NCBI GenBank assembly: GCA_903842065.1
Contig: CAIMKZ010000012.1
Coordinates: 1-61,708, forward strand
Direction of reading: 5' to 3'
From: an uncultured Acidobacteriaceae bacterium
GTDB taxonomy: Bacteria; Acidobacteriota; Terriglobia; Terriglobales; Acidobacteriaceae
Length of the DNA stretch: 61,708 nt
This document shows positions 26,292-35,330 of the stretch, piece by piece. The notes below the pieces were generated by a model. It saw only the letters and a program-made list of their open reading frames with translations. It did no database searches and had not been told where the DNA came from. The position numbers and the translations under genes were made by a program. How positions within the stretch are numbered: the first letter of the stretch is position 1; each line of letters opens with the position of its first letter.

Positions 26292-27047
26292 TTAGATCGC
26301 AGCGGATATCTCCTGAACGATGGCTTCGGCAGCAGCAGCAGGATTGTCGGCCTGCGTAATCGGCCTGCCCACCACCAGGTAGCTGGCCCCGTCCCGGATC
26401 GCCGAGGCGGGTGTCGCGATGCGCTTCTGGTCGCCCGCATCGGCTCCGGCTGGGCGGATTCCGGGGACTACCAGCACTCCCTCCGGGCCGGTTAGCGCCC
26501 GCAGCGAGGCGACCTCTTCCGGCGAGCAGACAAATCCGTTGATGCCCGCCCCGAGACCGCCCGCCGCTAGCAGTTTGACTTGTTCTGCCGGGGTCCGGGC
26601 TACGCCCGAGGCTGCGAGTTGCGCCTGATCCATGCTGGTAAGCACTGTGACAGCAAGAAGTTGCGGGGGATTCTTCAACCCGGCTATAGCTTGCTTTGCC
26701 GCCGCCAGCATCGCCGGGCCGCCACCTGCATGGAGCGTCATCATGCCGACGTCGAGGCTCGATGCCGAACGCACCGCACCTGCCACCGTGTTCGGAATGT
26801 CGTGGAATTTGAGGTCGAGGAAGACGGACAGATCGCGCCCGAGCAGCGTTTCGACGATGCCCGGTCCGGCGGCCACAAACAGTTCCAGACCGACCTTTAC
26901 CCAGCGGCAGGAGGCTTCCAGCCGGTCGACGAGGTTCAGAGCCGCGGCTACGTCCGGCACATCTAGGGCCACGATCAGGCGCTCCCGCGCGATTTCAGAA
27001 CCGGAGTGTGCTGCCGCTGTGACATTCAACCCATTTGATATAGGCAT
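26292..27047 (-). CDS. pyrF: Orotidine-5'-phosphate decarboxylase (251 aa)
   Basis: Last step of UMP synthesis: decarboxylates OMP. Seen: LIVALDVPD at strand 1, the catalytic DLKFHDIPNTV with Lys and Asp of the charge network, MMTLHAGGG, and the phosphate-binding VVPGIRP and VVGRPITQA. Start ATG 27047 gives the normal length; the open frame to 27212 is not family-like. Divergent from the TPR gene with a gap of about 70 bp. No other pyr gene nearby. Confidence 0.93.
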   Translation of the reverse strand: MPISNGLNVTAAAHSGSEIARERLIVALDVPDVAAALNLVDRLEASCRWVKVGLELFVAAGPGIVETLLGRDLSVFLDLKFHDIPNTVAGAVRSASSLDVGMMTLHAGGGPAMLAAAKQAIAGLKNPPQLLAVTVLTSMDQAQLAASGVARTPAEQVKLLAAGGLGAGINGFVCSPEEVASLRALTGPEGVLVVPGIRPAGADAGDQKRIATPASAIRDGASYLVVGRPITQADNPAAAAEAIVQEISAAI

Positions 27048-27115
27048 AATGGAATCGTAGCGCAGTTGTGCGGACGGCGGGAAACAGCGCGCGGTTGGTG
27101 GATACAGAGCGTCTA

Positions 27116-28363
27116 ATGGAAGAGGGAAGGGTGCGGGTCTTGAAGTCTTTGAAGCGAGTTTCGGGTTGGGTGGCATCGCTCTTTGCAGTTGTGCTGGTTG
27201 TGCCGCAGGCATCTCTATTTGCCGCCGAGGCCCACACGAATCCGATGAACCACGACCCGGCGGTCCGCGAGGCTTACGAGCACTTTTACAACCTCGACTA
27301 CCCGGGCGCTGTGGAGCGCTTTGAGCGCTACCACCAGCTTCACTCCAAGGACCCGCAGGCCACGGCGTACCTGCTGAACGCGCTGATCTTTGAGGAGCTT
27401 TACCGGCAGGACCTGCTCGATACCACTTTCTATGCCAACGATGGCTTTTTGACCGGCCGCCACGCCACGGAAGAGGACCCGCAGGTGCGGGATCGCGTGT
27501 TTGCCCTTGCCGATGAGGCGGTGAGCGAGGCGGACTGGCGCCTGAGCCAGAACCCGAACGATGTGGACGCCTTATTTGCGCGCGGATGGGTTCGCAGCCT
27601 GCGCTGTACGTACGTTGCTATGGTGGAACGGGCCTTTGGCACGGGCTTCCGGCTGGCACTGAAGGCCAAGGACGACACCAACCGCGCCCTTGAGATTGAC
27701 CCCGAATACGCCGACGCCAAGCTCGTCTCCGGCGTCTACCAGTACGTTGTTGGCGCTCTGCCGCTGCCGTTCAAGATTCTGATCGGCTTTGCGGGTATGA
27801 CCGGCTCGAAGGCGAAGGGGCTTGCCCTGCTCGAGGACGCGGGCAAGCGCGGCGTTGTGACCAGCGTCGAGGCGCGAACCTGTATTGCACTCTTCCTGCG
27901 CCGCGAGTCCCGCTACAAGGAAGCCATCGAGGTAGTGCGCAGCCTGGAGCGGCAGTATCCGCACGACTTTTTGTTTGCGCTCGAAGAGGCCAACCTGCGC
28001 AAGGATGCCGGCGAGGGCATGGCCGGCGTCGAGGCCTACCGCGAGGTGGAGGCCAATATGCGCAGGCCGGGCTTTTATCCCTCGATAAAGCCCGAACTGC
28101 TGAACTTTGGCTACGGCGAGGCATTGCGCGGGCAGCGCCACTACTCCGAAGCCGCTCAGGCGTACGAAGACGCAGGCAACACGCCGAACATCGGACCGGA
28201 ACTCAGGATTCGGACGATGCTGGCAGCCGGCCAGTGCCGCGACCTGACCGGAGAGCGGCAGGCCGCGATCCACGACTACAACGCAGCCATTGCTGCCGGA
28301 CCGAATACCAATCGCGCAGACACCGCTCGCAAGTATCTTCGCAACCCGTACAAGGGCGATTGA
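27116..28363 (+). CDS. Secreted TPR protein (415 aa)
   Basis: Tetratricopeptide-repeat protein with an N-terminal signal or anchor (VASLFAVVLVVPQASLFA) and predicted helical repeats throughout (for example ALEIDPEYADAKLVSGVYQYV and EAAQAYEDAGNTPNIGPELR). Probably periplasmic and binding a partner protein. The start could be ATG 27116 or GTG 27131, the latter directly after GAGGGAAGG. The following acetyltransferase gene starts 4 bases after its stop, indicating an operon. No catalytic motif seen. Confidence 0.75.
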   Translation: MEEGRVRVLKSLKRVSGWVASLFAVVLVVPQASLFAAEAHTNPMNHDPAVREAYEHFYNLDYPGAVERFERYHQLHSKDPQATAYLLNALIFEELYRQDLLDTTFYANDGFLTGRHATEEDPQVRDRVFALADEAVSEADWRLSQNPNDVDALFARGWVRSLRCTYVAMVERAFGTGFRLALKAKDDTNRALEIDPEYADAKLVSGVYQYVVGALPLPFKILIGFAGMTGSKAKGLALLEDAGKRGVVTSVEARTCIALFLRRESRYKEAIEVVRSLERQYPHDFLFALEEANLRKDAGEGMAGVEAYREVEANMRRPGFYPSIKPELLNFGYGEALRGQRHYSEAAQAYEDAGNTPNIGPELRIRTMLAAGQCRDLTGERQAAIHDYNAAIAAGPNTNRADTARKYLRNPYKGD

Positions 28364-28367
28364 GCCG

Positions 28368-28838
28368 GTGCGCTACCGCCCATACGAGTCCGCTGACTTC
28401 GAACCGCTTTACGCGATTGAAGAGGCCTGTTTTGAGCTGCCGCAGCGGTTCCCGCGTACGTATATGCGCCGGATTCTCGCCAGCCGCACCGGGGCGGCGT
28501 GGGTGGCAGAGGACGAGTGCGGGCTGGCGGGTTTCGCTGTATCGAGTCTGCGGAAGACTCGCGATGCGCAGGTCGCCTACATCGAGACGATTGAAGTTTT
28601 GGAAGATCGGCGCGGGCAGGGGATCGGCGGGGAGTTGCTGGTGCGGATTGAGGAGTCGGCTCGTGCGGCTGCCGCCGATGCAATCGCTTTGCACGTCGAT
28701 ACGGAGAATGTGACAGCCATCCGGCTTTACGAGGCCGCCGGATACAAGCAAACGGGCAGGGAAGCGAACTTCTATCCAGATCGCCGCCCTGCCCTTGTGT
28801 ACTGCAAACCGCTTTCATCCCGGTCCGGCGATTGTTGA
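28368..28838 (+). CDS. GNAT acetyltransferase, RimI-like (156 aa)
   Basis: N-acetyltransferase of the GNAT fold. The acetyl-CoA loop is RRGQGIGGELL and the C-terminal NVTAIRLYEAAGYKQTGR is the usual Tyr-bearing motif of RimI-type protein N-terminal acetylases. Start GTG 28368 is 4 bases after the upstream stop. The substrate is not predictable; RimI, which acetylates ribosomal protein S18, is only one possibility. Its stop codon lies inside a hairpin. Confidence 0.82.
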   Translation: MRYRPYESADFEPLYAIEEACFELPQRFPRTYMRRILASRTGAAWVAEDECGLAGFAVSSLRKTRDAQVAYIETIEVLEDRRGQGIGGELLVRIEESARAAAADAIALHVDTENVTAIRLYEAAGYKQTGREANFYPDRRPALVYCKPLSSRSGDC

Positions 28839-28847
28839 TCGCCGGAC
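28823..28847. terminator. Hairpin over the stop codon, between convergent genes
   Basis: 10-bp perfect stem GTCCGGCGAT/ATCGCCGGAC with loop TGTTG, overlapping the stop of the acetyltransferase gene and ending 10 bases before the convergent S10 peptidase stop. No U-run, so termination would be weak or factor-aided. Confidence 0.5.
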
Positions 28848-28856
28848 GATGATCGA

Positions 28857-30482
28857 TTACTTGCCGCTGTTTTTGACGAATTTTGCCACGCGGTCGTGCA
28901 ACAGCTTGAGCGACTCGTCGACCACGTAGACCATGTGTCCGCTCTCGTACCAGTCGTACTCAATGTTCTTGGCCAGCGACTGCGGAATGGGCAGATGCTT
29001 GTCCTCATACTCGGCGGCGAAGAACGGAGTGGCCAGGTCGTAGTATCCGCCATTGACCATTATCTTCAGCCGGGGATTGGTCTTCATGGCTTCGGCCAGA
29101 TCGTTGCTAACGTTCATCATCGGATTGTGGTGGTGGCTCCAGTCCCAGCGCGTTCCACCGAAGAGAGCCTCGGGCTTGTAGCTCTGGTTGTCGCCGTACT
29201 TGAGGTCGCGGCGCACGTAGAGGTTGAAGAGCGAGACGTAGGCCGAGGAGATGGCTGAGGACTGGGGATCGTACTCGGCGTACTGGCTCAGTGGGTCGAG
29301 GTTCGGGCCAGAGTAGCGGGTGTCGAGGCGGCCGGTGGTGAGGTTATCGTCGTCCTGGAGCGACTTCTCGAACTCGCCGCCGTCGATGCGCAGCTCGCCC
29401 TTCATGAGGTAGGTCACCGGCAGGCCAGTGTAGCTGTGCAGCTTCTCGGCCACCTGCTTTTTTTCTGTATCGCCCAGGTCGGTTCCCAGAGCCAGGGCAT
29501 GCGCGTAGGGGCCCATGGCGTACTCTTCCACTTCCTTGAGGAAGGGCTCAAGCGCGGCGGGGCGGTTGGGAACCTTCTTGTGGTACCAGGCCGTGGCCGC
29601 ATAGGTGGGCAACCCGAGCACGTAGGGCAGGTCCACGCCGGGATTCGCGCCGGGACGGTCGATGTCGGCCGTGAAGTTGAAGATCTGCGAGAGCAGGATC
29701 ACGCCGTTCAGGTCCATACTCTTACCGTTCTGGAGCTCATCAGCCATGATCGCCGAGCGCGTGGTGCCGTAGCTCTCACCAAAGAGGAACTTGGGCGAGT
29801 TCCAGCGGTTGTACTTGCTGACGAAGCGGGCGATGAAGCGCGAGAAGGCGTTAGCGTCGCCGTCCACTCCCCAGAAGGCCTTTTCCGCATCCTTGCCGAT
29901 CAACTGGCCGAAGCCGGTTCCGGGTGCGTCGATGAACACCAGATCGCTTACATCGAGCAGAGAGTAGGGATTGTCGGCCATCGTGTAGGGAGCTGCGGGA
30001 AGGTGCTGGTCGCCCGCTGTAGCTACATGCTTGGGGCCAAGCGATCCCATGTGCAGCCACACGGTGGAGCTTCCCGGACCGCCGTTGTAGAAGAACATGA
30101 TGGGGCGGTCTTCAGCCTTTGCGCCGGTCTTGAAGTAGGCCACGTAGAACATGCGGGCCACGGGCGGCGCTTCAGCAGCCTTGTCGGGCGTGGTGAGCGC
30201 GAGCTGGGAGCCGGACAGGGGCTTGCCGTCCATGCCAAGCTGCGCGTCTTGCTCGTCGGTGGCGCCCACGGTGATGGTTCCGGCGATCGCGGTGTAGTTG
30301 ATGTGCTCGCCACCTACGTCGACCGTACCCTGCGTAGTCGAATCGGCCGATATGGCTGGTGCCGGGGCTTCTGTCTTTTCAGCGGGCTTTGGCGCCGACT
30401 TCGCGTCCTGCGCCCGCACAACGAACGGCACGGCCAACAGGCACGCACCCACAACAGGTATCAACAAACGGAATGCCTTCAT
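28857..30482 (-). CDS. Secreted S10-family serine carboxypeptidase (541 aa)
   Basis: Serine carboxypeptidase removing C-terminal residues from peptides, typical of acid environments. Signal peptide MKAFRLLIPVVGACLLAVPFVVRAQ, then a Pro/Ala-rich linker. Seen: the oxyanion segment FFYNGGPGSST, nucleophile Ser in GESYGTTR, Asp in YYDLATPF, His in ESGHMVYV. GGAGG upstream of the ATG at 30482. Lies 44 bp downstream of the M19 dipeptidase gene on the same strand, so both are likely one operon for extracytoplasmic peptide breakdown. Confidence 0.92.
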   Translation of the reverse strand: MKAFRLLIPVVGACLLAVPFVVRAQDAKSAPKPAEKTEAPAPAISADSTTQGTVDVGGEHINYTAIAGTITVGATDEQDAQLGMDGKPLSGSQLALTTPDKAAEAPPVARMFYVAYFKTGAKAEDRPIMFFYNGGPGSSTVWLHMGSLGPKHVATAGDQHLPAAPYTMADNPYSLLDVSDLVFIDAPGTGFGQLIGKDAEKAFWGVDGDANAFSRFIARFVSKYNRWNSPKFLFGESYGTTRSAIMADELQNGKSMDLNGVILLSQIFNFTADIDRPGANPGVDLPYVLGLPTYAATAWYHKKVPNRPAALEPFLKEVEEYAMGPYAHALALGTDLGDTEKKQVAEKLHSYTGLPVTYLMKGELRIDGGEFEKSLQDDDNLTTGRLDTRYSGPNLDPLSQYAEYDPQSSAISSAYVSLFNLYVRRDLKYGDNQSYKPEALFGGTRWDWSHHHNPMMNVSNDLAEAMKTNPRLKIMVNGGYYDLATPFFAAEYEDKHLPIPQSLAKNIEYDWYESGHMVYVVDESLKLLHDRVAKFVKNSGK

Positions 30483-30526
30483 TCCTATTCCTCCATATAA
30501 AATTCAAATCGTTTTCAATGCCGCAC

Positions 30527-31843
30527 TCACTTGGCGAACTGCTGCTTGTCGCCGATGCGCGGCCGGGTCTCAACGGATTGCAATTCTTTGGCGGTTGCCT
30601 CGACCTCGTGGAAGACGCGCATCAGGTTGCCGCCCAGAATCTTCTTCACGTCGGCGGCCGAGTAGCCGCGAGCCATAAGCGCGGCGGTGATTTTGGGCAG
30701 ATCGGCGGGCGAGTTGATCCCTTCTGGCATCTGTCCGCTAACGCCGTCGAAGTCTGATCCGAGGCCAACGTGGTCGATGCCCGCTACCTTCACAATGTGG
30801 TCGATGTGGTCGATCAGGATGGAGAGTGGCGGGCGGGGAATCGTGTTCGCGGCGGCCGTGCGGATCTTCTCGATCTCGACCGGGTCGGCTTCGTGGCCGT
30901 CGGCTTTGGCCTTGTCTTTGTAGGCCTGAATCTGTTTTGCGACCTCGGGCTGCATCTTGAGGTAGGCGTTGCGATAATCCTGCGAGAGGAAGCCGGAGTA
31001 GAAGTTGACCTGCACAACGCCGCCCCTGGAGTTTGGCCCGCCGGAGCCGGCCACTGCGCGGATCATGTCGTCGGTCATGTTGCGCGGTGCATCGCAGATG
31101 GCGCGCGACGAGGAGTGCGAGGCGATGATCGGCGCGCGGGAGATGATCAGCGTGCGGTAGAAGGTGCGATCGGAGACGTGCGAGATATCGACCATCATGC
31201 CGAGGCGATTCATCTCGTAGACGACGTCTTTGCCGAACTCGGTTAACCCTTCGGTGGTGTGCTGGACGGTCTTGTCGTTGACGTCGCCGGAGCTGTCGGC
31301 CCAGCCGACGGAGTTGGCCCAGGTCAGCGTCATGTAGCGCACGCCGAGCGCGTAGTACTGGCGCAGCAGGCCGATGGAGTTCTCGATGGATTGGCCGCCC
31401 TCGATGCCCATGAGTGCGGCGATCTTATGCTGCTGGCGGGCCTGCTCGATCTCGGCTGGCGAGGTAGCCAGCATTAGTTCTTTTGGATGCTTTGCGATCT
31501 GCTGCTTTACTGCGTCGATCAGCTCGAGTGTGCGGCGGGCCTCATGGCCCTTGTACTGGTCCGGCTCGACCCAGATGGAGAAGAACTCCGCGCCCAGGTT
31601 GCCCTTGCGCGCGGTTTCGATGTTCCAGTCGCCGCCCTTGAGCGCGTCGGCCAGATCGTAGTTCTCATCGAGGAACCGCTGAGGCGTGTCCGCGTGGGTG
31701 TCGATGACGATGGCGGAGGCATGAACGGCTTCTGCGCTTAGTGTTTTGGGGGGCATAGGCGCCTTAGCAGGGGTCGACGGTTTCTGGGCTGTGGTCAGAA
31801 GCGGCAGGGAAATCAGCAATGTCAGCAGGGCTTGTGTGCGCAT
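30527..31843 (-). CDS. Secreted membrane dipeptidase, peptidase family M19 (438 aa)
   Basis: Zinc dipeptidase of the renal dipeptidase family, hydrolysing dipeptides, probably in the periplasm. Signal peptide MRTQALLTLLISLPLLTTAQ. Metal and active-site motifs: IDTHADTP, MGIEGGQS, DISHVSDRTF and ASHSSSRAICDAPRNM, plus the C-terminal GLGSDFDGV. Length is usual for the family plus signal. First gene of a probable operon with the S10 carboxypeptidase. Confidence 0.92.
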   Translation of the reverse strand: MRTQALLTLLISLPLLTTAQKPSTPAKAPMPPKTLSAEAVHASAIVIDTHADTPQRFLDENYDLADALKGGDWNIETARKGNLGAEFFSIWVEPDQYKGHEARRTLELIDAVKQQIAKHPKELMLATSPAEIEQARQQHKIAALMGIEGGQSIENSIGLLRQYYALGVRYMTLTWANSVGWADSSGDVNDKTVQHTTEGLTEFGKDVVYEMNRLGMMVDISHVSDRTFYRTLIISRAPIIASHSSSRAICDAPRNMTDDMIRAVAGSGGPNSRGGVVQVNFYSGFLSQDYRNAYLKMQPEVAKQIQAYKDKAKADGHEADPVEIEKIRTAAANTIPRPPLSILIDHIDHIVKVAGIDHVGLGSDFDGVSGQMPEGINSPADLPKITAALMARGYSAADVKKILGGNLMRVFHEVEATAKELQSVETRPRIGDKQQFAK

Positions 31844-31943
31844 AACTCTCAGCGATGAGTGTACTACCGGCGCAACGAAGCTCCAATCTGACTGGTAAAT
31901 TCTTTTGCTTGCTCGTCTCAGGTTCCCCCCGGCGATCTCTTTT

Positions 31944-31952
31944 TGCTATACT
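31944..31952 (+). promoter_or_regulatory. Extended -10 promoter for tRNA-Leu
   Basis: TGCTATACT (TGn plus TATACT) ends 18 bases before the tRNA 5' end. No good -35 is visible at the usual spacing, in keeping with an extended -10 promoter. It may also drive secG. Confidence 0.55.
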
Positions 31953-31970
31953 CGTAAAGGTTCACCTTGT

Positions 31971-32055
31971 GCGGAGGTGGCGAAATTGGCAGACGCACCA
32001 GCTTGAGGTGCTGGCGCCGCGAGGCATAGGGGTTCAAGTCCCCTCCTCCGCACCA
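31971..32055 (+). tRNA. tRNA-Leu, anticodon GAG
   Basis: 85-nt class II tRNA. Acceptor GCGGAGG pairs with CCTCCGC, discriminator A, CCA encoded at 32053-32055. Anticodon arm CAGC-TTGAGGT-GCTG reads GAG; a short variable arm and the GGTTCAAGTCCC T-arm are present. Confidence 0.95.
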
Positions 32056-32103
32056 AAGTTTCCCGGCAAACCCAAGTGCCGGCGTGAGAAAGCAGCTCAA
32101 AGC

Positions 32104-32415
32104 ATGAACTTTTTGTTCTATTTCGTAATTGTGGTGCACGTGATCGTGTGCCTGTTCCTGATCGGCGTCGTTCTGCTTCAGCAGGGCCGCTCGGCCGATC
32201 TGGCCGGCGCCTTCGGCGGCCAGGGCTCGCAGACCGCCTTTGGACCCCGCGCAGCGGCCAACGTGCTCACGCGGCTCACTACCTGGTCGGCGATCATCTT
32301 CATGATCACCTCGATCAGCCTTGTGATTCTGTACATGCGCGCCTCGGGCTCGCACTCGGTGCTTGAGACCGTCAAGCCCGCCCCGGTCAGCGCTCCAGCC
32401 ACTCCCGGCAAGTAA
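32104..32415 (+). CDS. secG: Preprotein translocase subunit SecG (103 aa)
   Basis: Small inner-membrane subunit of the SecYEG translocon that stimulates SecA-driven export. Two TM segments (FYFVIVVHVIVCLFLIGVVL and TWSAIIFMITSISLVILYM) flank the conserved QQGRSADLAGAFGGQGSQTAFG loop, diagnostic for SecG. ATG 32104 lies 48 bases after tRNA-Leu, a common bacterial neighbour of secG. A strong terminator follows. Confidence 0.93.
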   Translation: MNFLFYFVIVVHVIVCLFLIGVVLLQQGRSADLAGAFGGQGSQTAFGPRAAANVLTRLTTWSAIIFMITSISLVILYMRASGSHSVLETVKPAPVSAPATPGK

Positions 32416-32421
32416 AAGGCA

Positions 32422-32450
32422 GGGACTGAGGGACTAGGGACTAGGGACTA
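32422..32450 (+). repeat. Short tandem repeat GGGACTA
   Basis: Four consecutive units, GGGACTGA then three GGGACTA, between the secG stop and its terminator. Confidence 0.85.
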
Positions 32451-32452
32451 GA

Positions 32453-32492
32453 AAACGCCAACGGCAGACCATGCGGTCTGCCGTTGGCGTTT
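32453..32492. terminator. Bidirectional terminator between secG and lolA
   Basis: Perfect 18-bp stem (AAACGCCAACGGCAGACC and its complement) with loop ATGC, serving the convergent secG and lolA genes. Confidence 0.88.
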
Positions 32493-32508
32493 AGAACTGA
32501 AACGGAGT

Positions 32509-33192
32509 TTACACCGGCGGCGCCGCATCCACAACCGGTACTCCCGTCGGCGGCGTAAAGTGAAAGATCCCGGCCGGAATTGCAGTATTCGGCTGCTGGC
32601 CGCTGAGCCGGAAGCGGGTCAGAGCTCCGTCCATCTCCTCAATCTCAATTCCAGTGATGGTGCCGTCCGCCTCCACGTTCAGCACGATGCGCCGCACGCG
32701 GTTTTCCTGGCCTTTGGGCTGGCCGGTGAGGATAAATCCGCCGCCTGGCGATGGGGACGCGGCCAAACCACTGAGTTCTTTATCGAGCTGGGTGTGGCCG
32801 AGCAGAAACCTCAGGGGGGAGCGCAGATCGTCTAGTTGCTTTGCCTGGAGGCGCTGCACCTGCGGGTCGCCTTCGGAGTAGAACCATGCAAATTTTCCGT
32901 CGAGCACAAAGAGCTTGCCCGCCGGTTGCGAGTACTCCCAGCGCATGCGTCCGGGCTTGGCAAGGTAGAGTGTGCCGCTCTCGGTGCGCTTGATGCCCAT
33001 GCCCTGATAGCTTTCGACAAAGGCAGCCTTGAGCGACGTGAGCGCGTTGTAGTGCCGGTCGACGCGGGCGGCCAGTTCCTTTGCAGAAGGCTGCTGGGCC
33101 AGCGCGCAGACAGAAAGAAGCGCGGCAGTGAATAAAACACCGCCGCGCTTCAAGATCGAGTCAACTCTGAATCCTGATCCCAGCATTGTCAT
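32509..33192 (-). CDS. lolA: LolA-like outer-membrane lipoprotein carrier (227 aa)
   Basis: Periplasmic chaperone that carries lipoproteins from the inner to the outer membrane. Signal peptide ending SVCALAQ, then the LolA pattern ARVDRHYNALTSLKAAFVESYQG, ESGTLYLAKPGRMRWEYSQPAGKLFVLDGKFAWFYS and the later GQENRVRRIVLNVE. The start overlaps the upstream pilin gene by 4 bases (ATGA), so the two are coupled. A second ATG two codons on is an alternative. The unusual link with a pilin-like gene does not change the assignment. Confidence 0.87.
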   Translation of the reverse strand: MTMLGSGFRVDSILKRGGVLFTAALLSVCALAQQPSAKELAARVDRHYNALTSLKAAFVESYQGMGIKRTESGTLYLAKPGRMRWEYSQPAGKLFVLDGKFAWFYSEGDPQVQRLQAKQLDDLRSPLRFLLGHTQLDKELSGLAASPSPGGGFILTGQPKGQENRVRRIVLNVEADGTITGIEIEEMDGALTRFRLSGQQPNTAIPAGIFHFTPPTGVPVVDAAPPV

Positions 33193-33725
33193 TGCACTGG
33201 CTGGGTGCAGTTGGCTCCGCCCGTCGGGTCTGACTTGATGGTGCCGAACTGGTCGCTGCAGAAGCCCCTGTCGCCTGTCTTGCCTACGGTTTCGGGAACC
33301 GCGGTTACCACGTAACCCGTGAACCGGTCCTGCCCGTTGATTGTGACCTTGGTGCAGTTGCCGATGGAGAATAGATAGCCCGACTTGTCACCTGTAGCCA
33401 GGTCCTGCTGCAACAACTGCGAGCTGGTGGGCGATGGCGCGCCCGAGGCAGGATCGCCGCCAAGGGCCGGCAGCGAACACGCATAGCCGCTGGTTGGATA
33501 GGTGGACGAAAACAGTGTCTCAGCCTTTTGGATGACCTGGATCGAGTTGATGGCCGAGGTCTCGTTGGCCTTCTTCTTCAGGCTGCCGATGGTGGGAATC
33601 GCCATGAGCATCAGGATCAGGATGATGGCGATGACGATCAGCAGTTCCATCAGTGTGAAGCCGTTGGCCCGGGTCCTGTTGCGCCGCTCGGCGCGCATCT
33701 GCGAATTGAAAGCCGTCCAGATCAT
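33189..33725 (-). CDS. Type IV pilin-like / pseudopilin protein (178 aa)
   Basis: Class III signal: a basic leader of about 22 residues, then G-FTLMELLIVIAIILILMLM with the prepilin-peptidase site before Phe and the conserved Glu5. The mature part has cysteine pairs (YACSL, IGNCT, FCSDQ, NCTQ) typical of pilin disulfides. It may be a minor pilin or secretion pseudopilin. No pil or gsp assembly genes are in this window. Start at ATG 33725. Shares a 4-base overlap with lolA downstream. Confidence 0.85.
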   Translation of the reverse strand: MIWTAFNSQMRAERRNRTRANGFTLMELLIVIAIILILMLMAIPTIGSLKKKANETSAINSIQVIQKAETLFSSTYPTSGYACSLPALGGDPASGAPSPTSSQLLQQDLATGDKSGYLFSIGNCTKVTINGQDRFTGYVVTAVPETVGKTGDRGFCSDQFGTIKSDPTGGANCTQPVQ

Positions 33726-33820
33726 GGTTTGCCTTTATCGCGGCCGCAAAAGCAGCCGGTTCTATCCCAGAAAATCCTATAACGTACAGACGCAAAAGGG
33801 AAATGTTCCGCTTGCGCGGC

Positions 33821-33967
33821 AGCTTTTAGCTCCTAGCTTTTAGCTTCTAGCTTCGACATCGGCAGAGCGGCTTTCGCATCGCTCCCGCAGAAAAGAAAGC
33901 CGATTGCTTCGGCATCAAAGCAGTCAAGACACGAAAAGAGCTAGAGGCTAGAAGCTAGGAGCTAGAG
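33821..33967. repeat. Long imperfect inverted repeat of TAGCT units
   Basis: 33821-33853 is built of AGCTTTTAGCTCCTAGC-type units; 33934-33967 is its imperfect reverse complement (GAGCTAGAGGCTAGAAGCTA...). Together they could close a stem-loop of about 146 nt between the M16 peptidase stop and the pilin start. Possible attenuator or decayed repeat. Confidence 0.65.
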
Positions 33968-33975
33968 TCTGCTTT

Positions 33976-35250
33976 TCAGCACGCCAGCCGCTGGCGGCCC
34001 ATCTTGAGTCCGTCCAGCCGACCAAGAAGCGTCACTGCGATCTTCTCCGGATCCAAGAGCTTTTGCGCCATCGTCTGCACGGCTTCGATTGTGACCGCGT
34101 CGACGCGGGCGATGATCTCCTCAACCGTGAAGAAGTGCTCGAAGTACATCTCCTGGCGGGCGAGGTTTGCCATGCGCGCGTTCGAGCTTTCGAGGCTCAT
34201 TAGGATATTGCCCTTCACCTGGTCCTTGGCTCGCTTGAGTTCCTCGTCGGAGAGCGGGGTCTGCTTGAGCTTGCCGAACTCGGCCACGACCAGGTCCAGA
34301 ACCGGCAGCGCCTTGGCCGTCGATGTGCCGGCGTAGACGCACAGCGTGCCGGTGTCGCGATACGGTGCGAGGTCGGAGTAGATGGAGTAAGCCATGCCGC
34401 GCTCTTCGCGAATGGTCTGGAAGAGCCGCGAACTCATGCCGCCACCGAGCACGGTATTGAGAATCAGCGTGTCGTAGCGGTTCTCGTCGGTGATGGGCGG
34501 AGCCGGAACGCCGAGGCAGATCTGCACCTGTTCGAGAGACTTCTTGTTGCGCAGTTGAATCCGCGCGGTGGGCTCGGGAGCTGCCAGATCCGTCGGCCTC
34601 TCGCCGCCGGACAGTTGCGAAAACTTCTCGGCAACCGCGGCCGTAAAGGCATCGTGATCGAGCTGACCCGCGGCCGAGAAGACGATGTTCTGCCCGTGGA
34701 ACCTGCCGCTGTGATAAGCCGACAAATCATCCTTGCCGAGCTTCTTCACCGTGTCGGTGGTTCCCAGAATCGGCTTGCCCAGCGGGTGGCCCTTCCAGAA
34801 GCTCTGCGTAAAGATCTCGTGCACCAGCACGTCGGGGTTGTCCTCGTCGATCTTGATCTCTTCTAGAATCACGCTCCGTTCGCGTTCGATGTCATGTGGC
34901 GCGAAAACCGGATTCAGCACCAGGTCGGAGAGCACATCGAGAGCAACCGGCACATGATCGGCCAGCGATTTGACGTTGAAGCAGATGGTTTCTTTTCCGG
35001 TGAAGGCATCGAGGTTGCCGCCGATGGCGTCCATCTCCCGCGCGATGGCCTGCGCCGAGCGCGACTTGGTTCCCTTGAAGAGCATATGCTCGACGAAGTG
35101 CGAGATGCCGTTGGCCTCAGCCGACTCGCCCCGCGACCCGGACTTGATCCAGACTCCCATAGCCACCGAACACATGTGCTCCATCCGCTCGGTCAGTACG
35201 ATCAAGCCATTGGGCAGCACGGTGCGGCGCAGGTTGCGTTCGTTGCTCAA
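33976..35250 (-). CDS. M16-family zinc peptidase, processing-peptidase-like (424 aa)
   Basis: Pitrilysin-family metallopeptidase related to mitochondrial processing peptidase. The inverted zinc motif HFVEH (His51, Glu54, His55) is intact, with the third ligand Glu in the downstream ERERSVILEEIK region. The C-terminal half carries the usual GGGMSSRLFQTIREERGMAYSIYS. No signal peptide seen, so it is likely cytosolic. I choose TTG 35250 with AGGAG 5 bases upstream. Divergent from rlmN, 80 bp apart. Confidence 0.9.
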   Translation of the reverse strand: MSNERNLRRTVLPNGLIVLTERMEHMCSVAMGVWIKSGSRGESAEANGISHFVEHMLFKGTKSRSAQAIAREMDAIGGNLDAFTGKETICFNVKSLADHVPVALDVLSDLVLNPVFAPHDIERERSVILEEIKIDEDNPDVLVHEIFTQSFWKGHPLGKPILGTTDTVKKLGKDDLSAYHSGRFHGQNIVFSAAGQLDHDAFTAAVAEKFSQLSGGERPTDLAAPEPTARIQLRNKKSLEQVQICLGVPAPPITDENRYDTLILNTVLGGGMSSRLFQTIREERGMAYSIYSDLAPYRDTGTLCVYAGTSTAKALPVLDLVVAEFGKLKQTPLSDEELKRAKDQVKGNILMSLESSNARMANLARQEMYFEHFFTVEEIIARVDAVTIEAVQTMAQKLLDPEKIAVTLLGRLDGLKMGRQRLAC

Positions 35251-35330
35251 AGACACTCCTTGATGGGCCGGCGGGCAGTGCAATAGCGAAATACTAGCCC
35301 GAAACCAGTTCGGATGAAATACTGAAAGCC

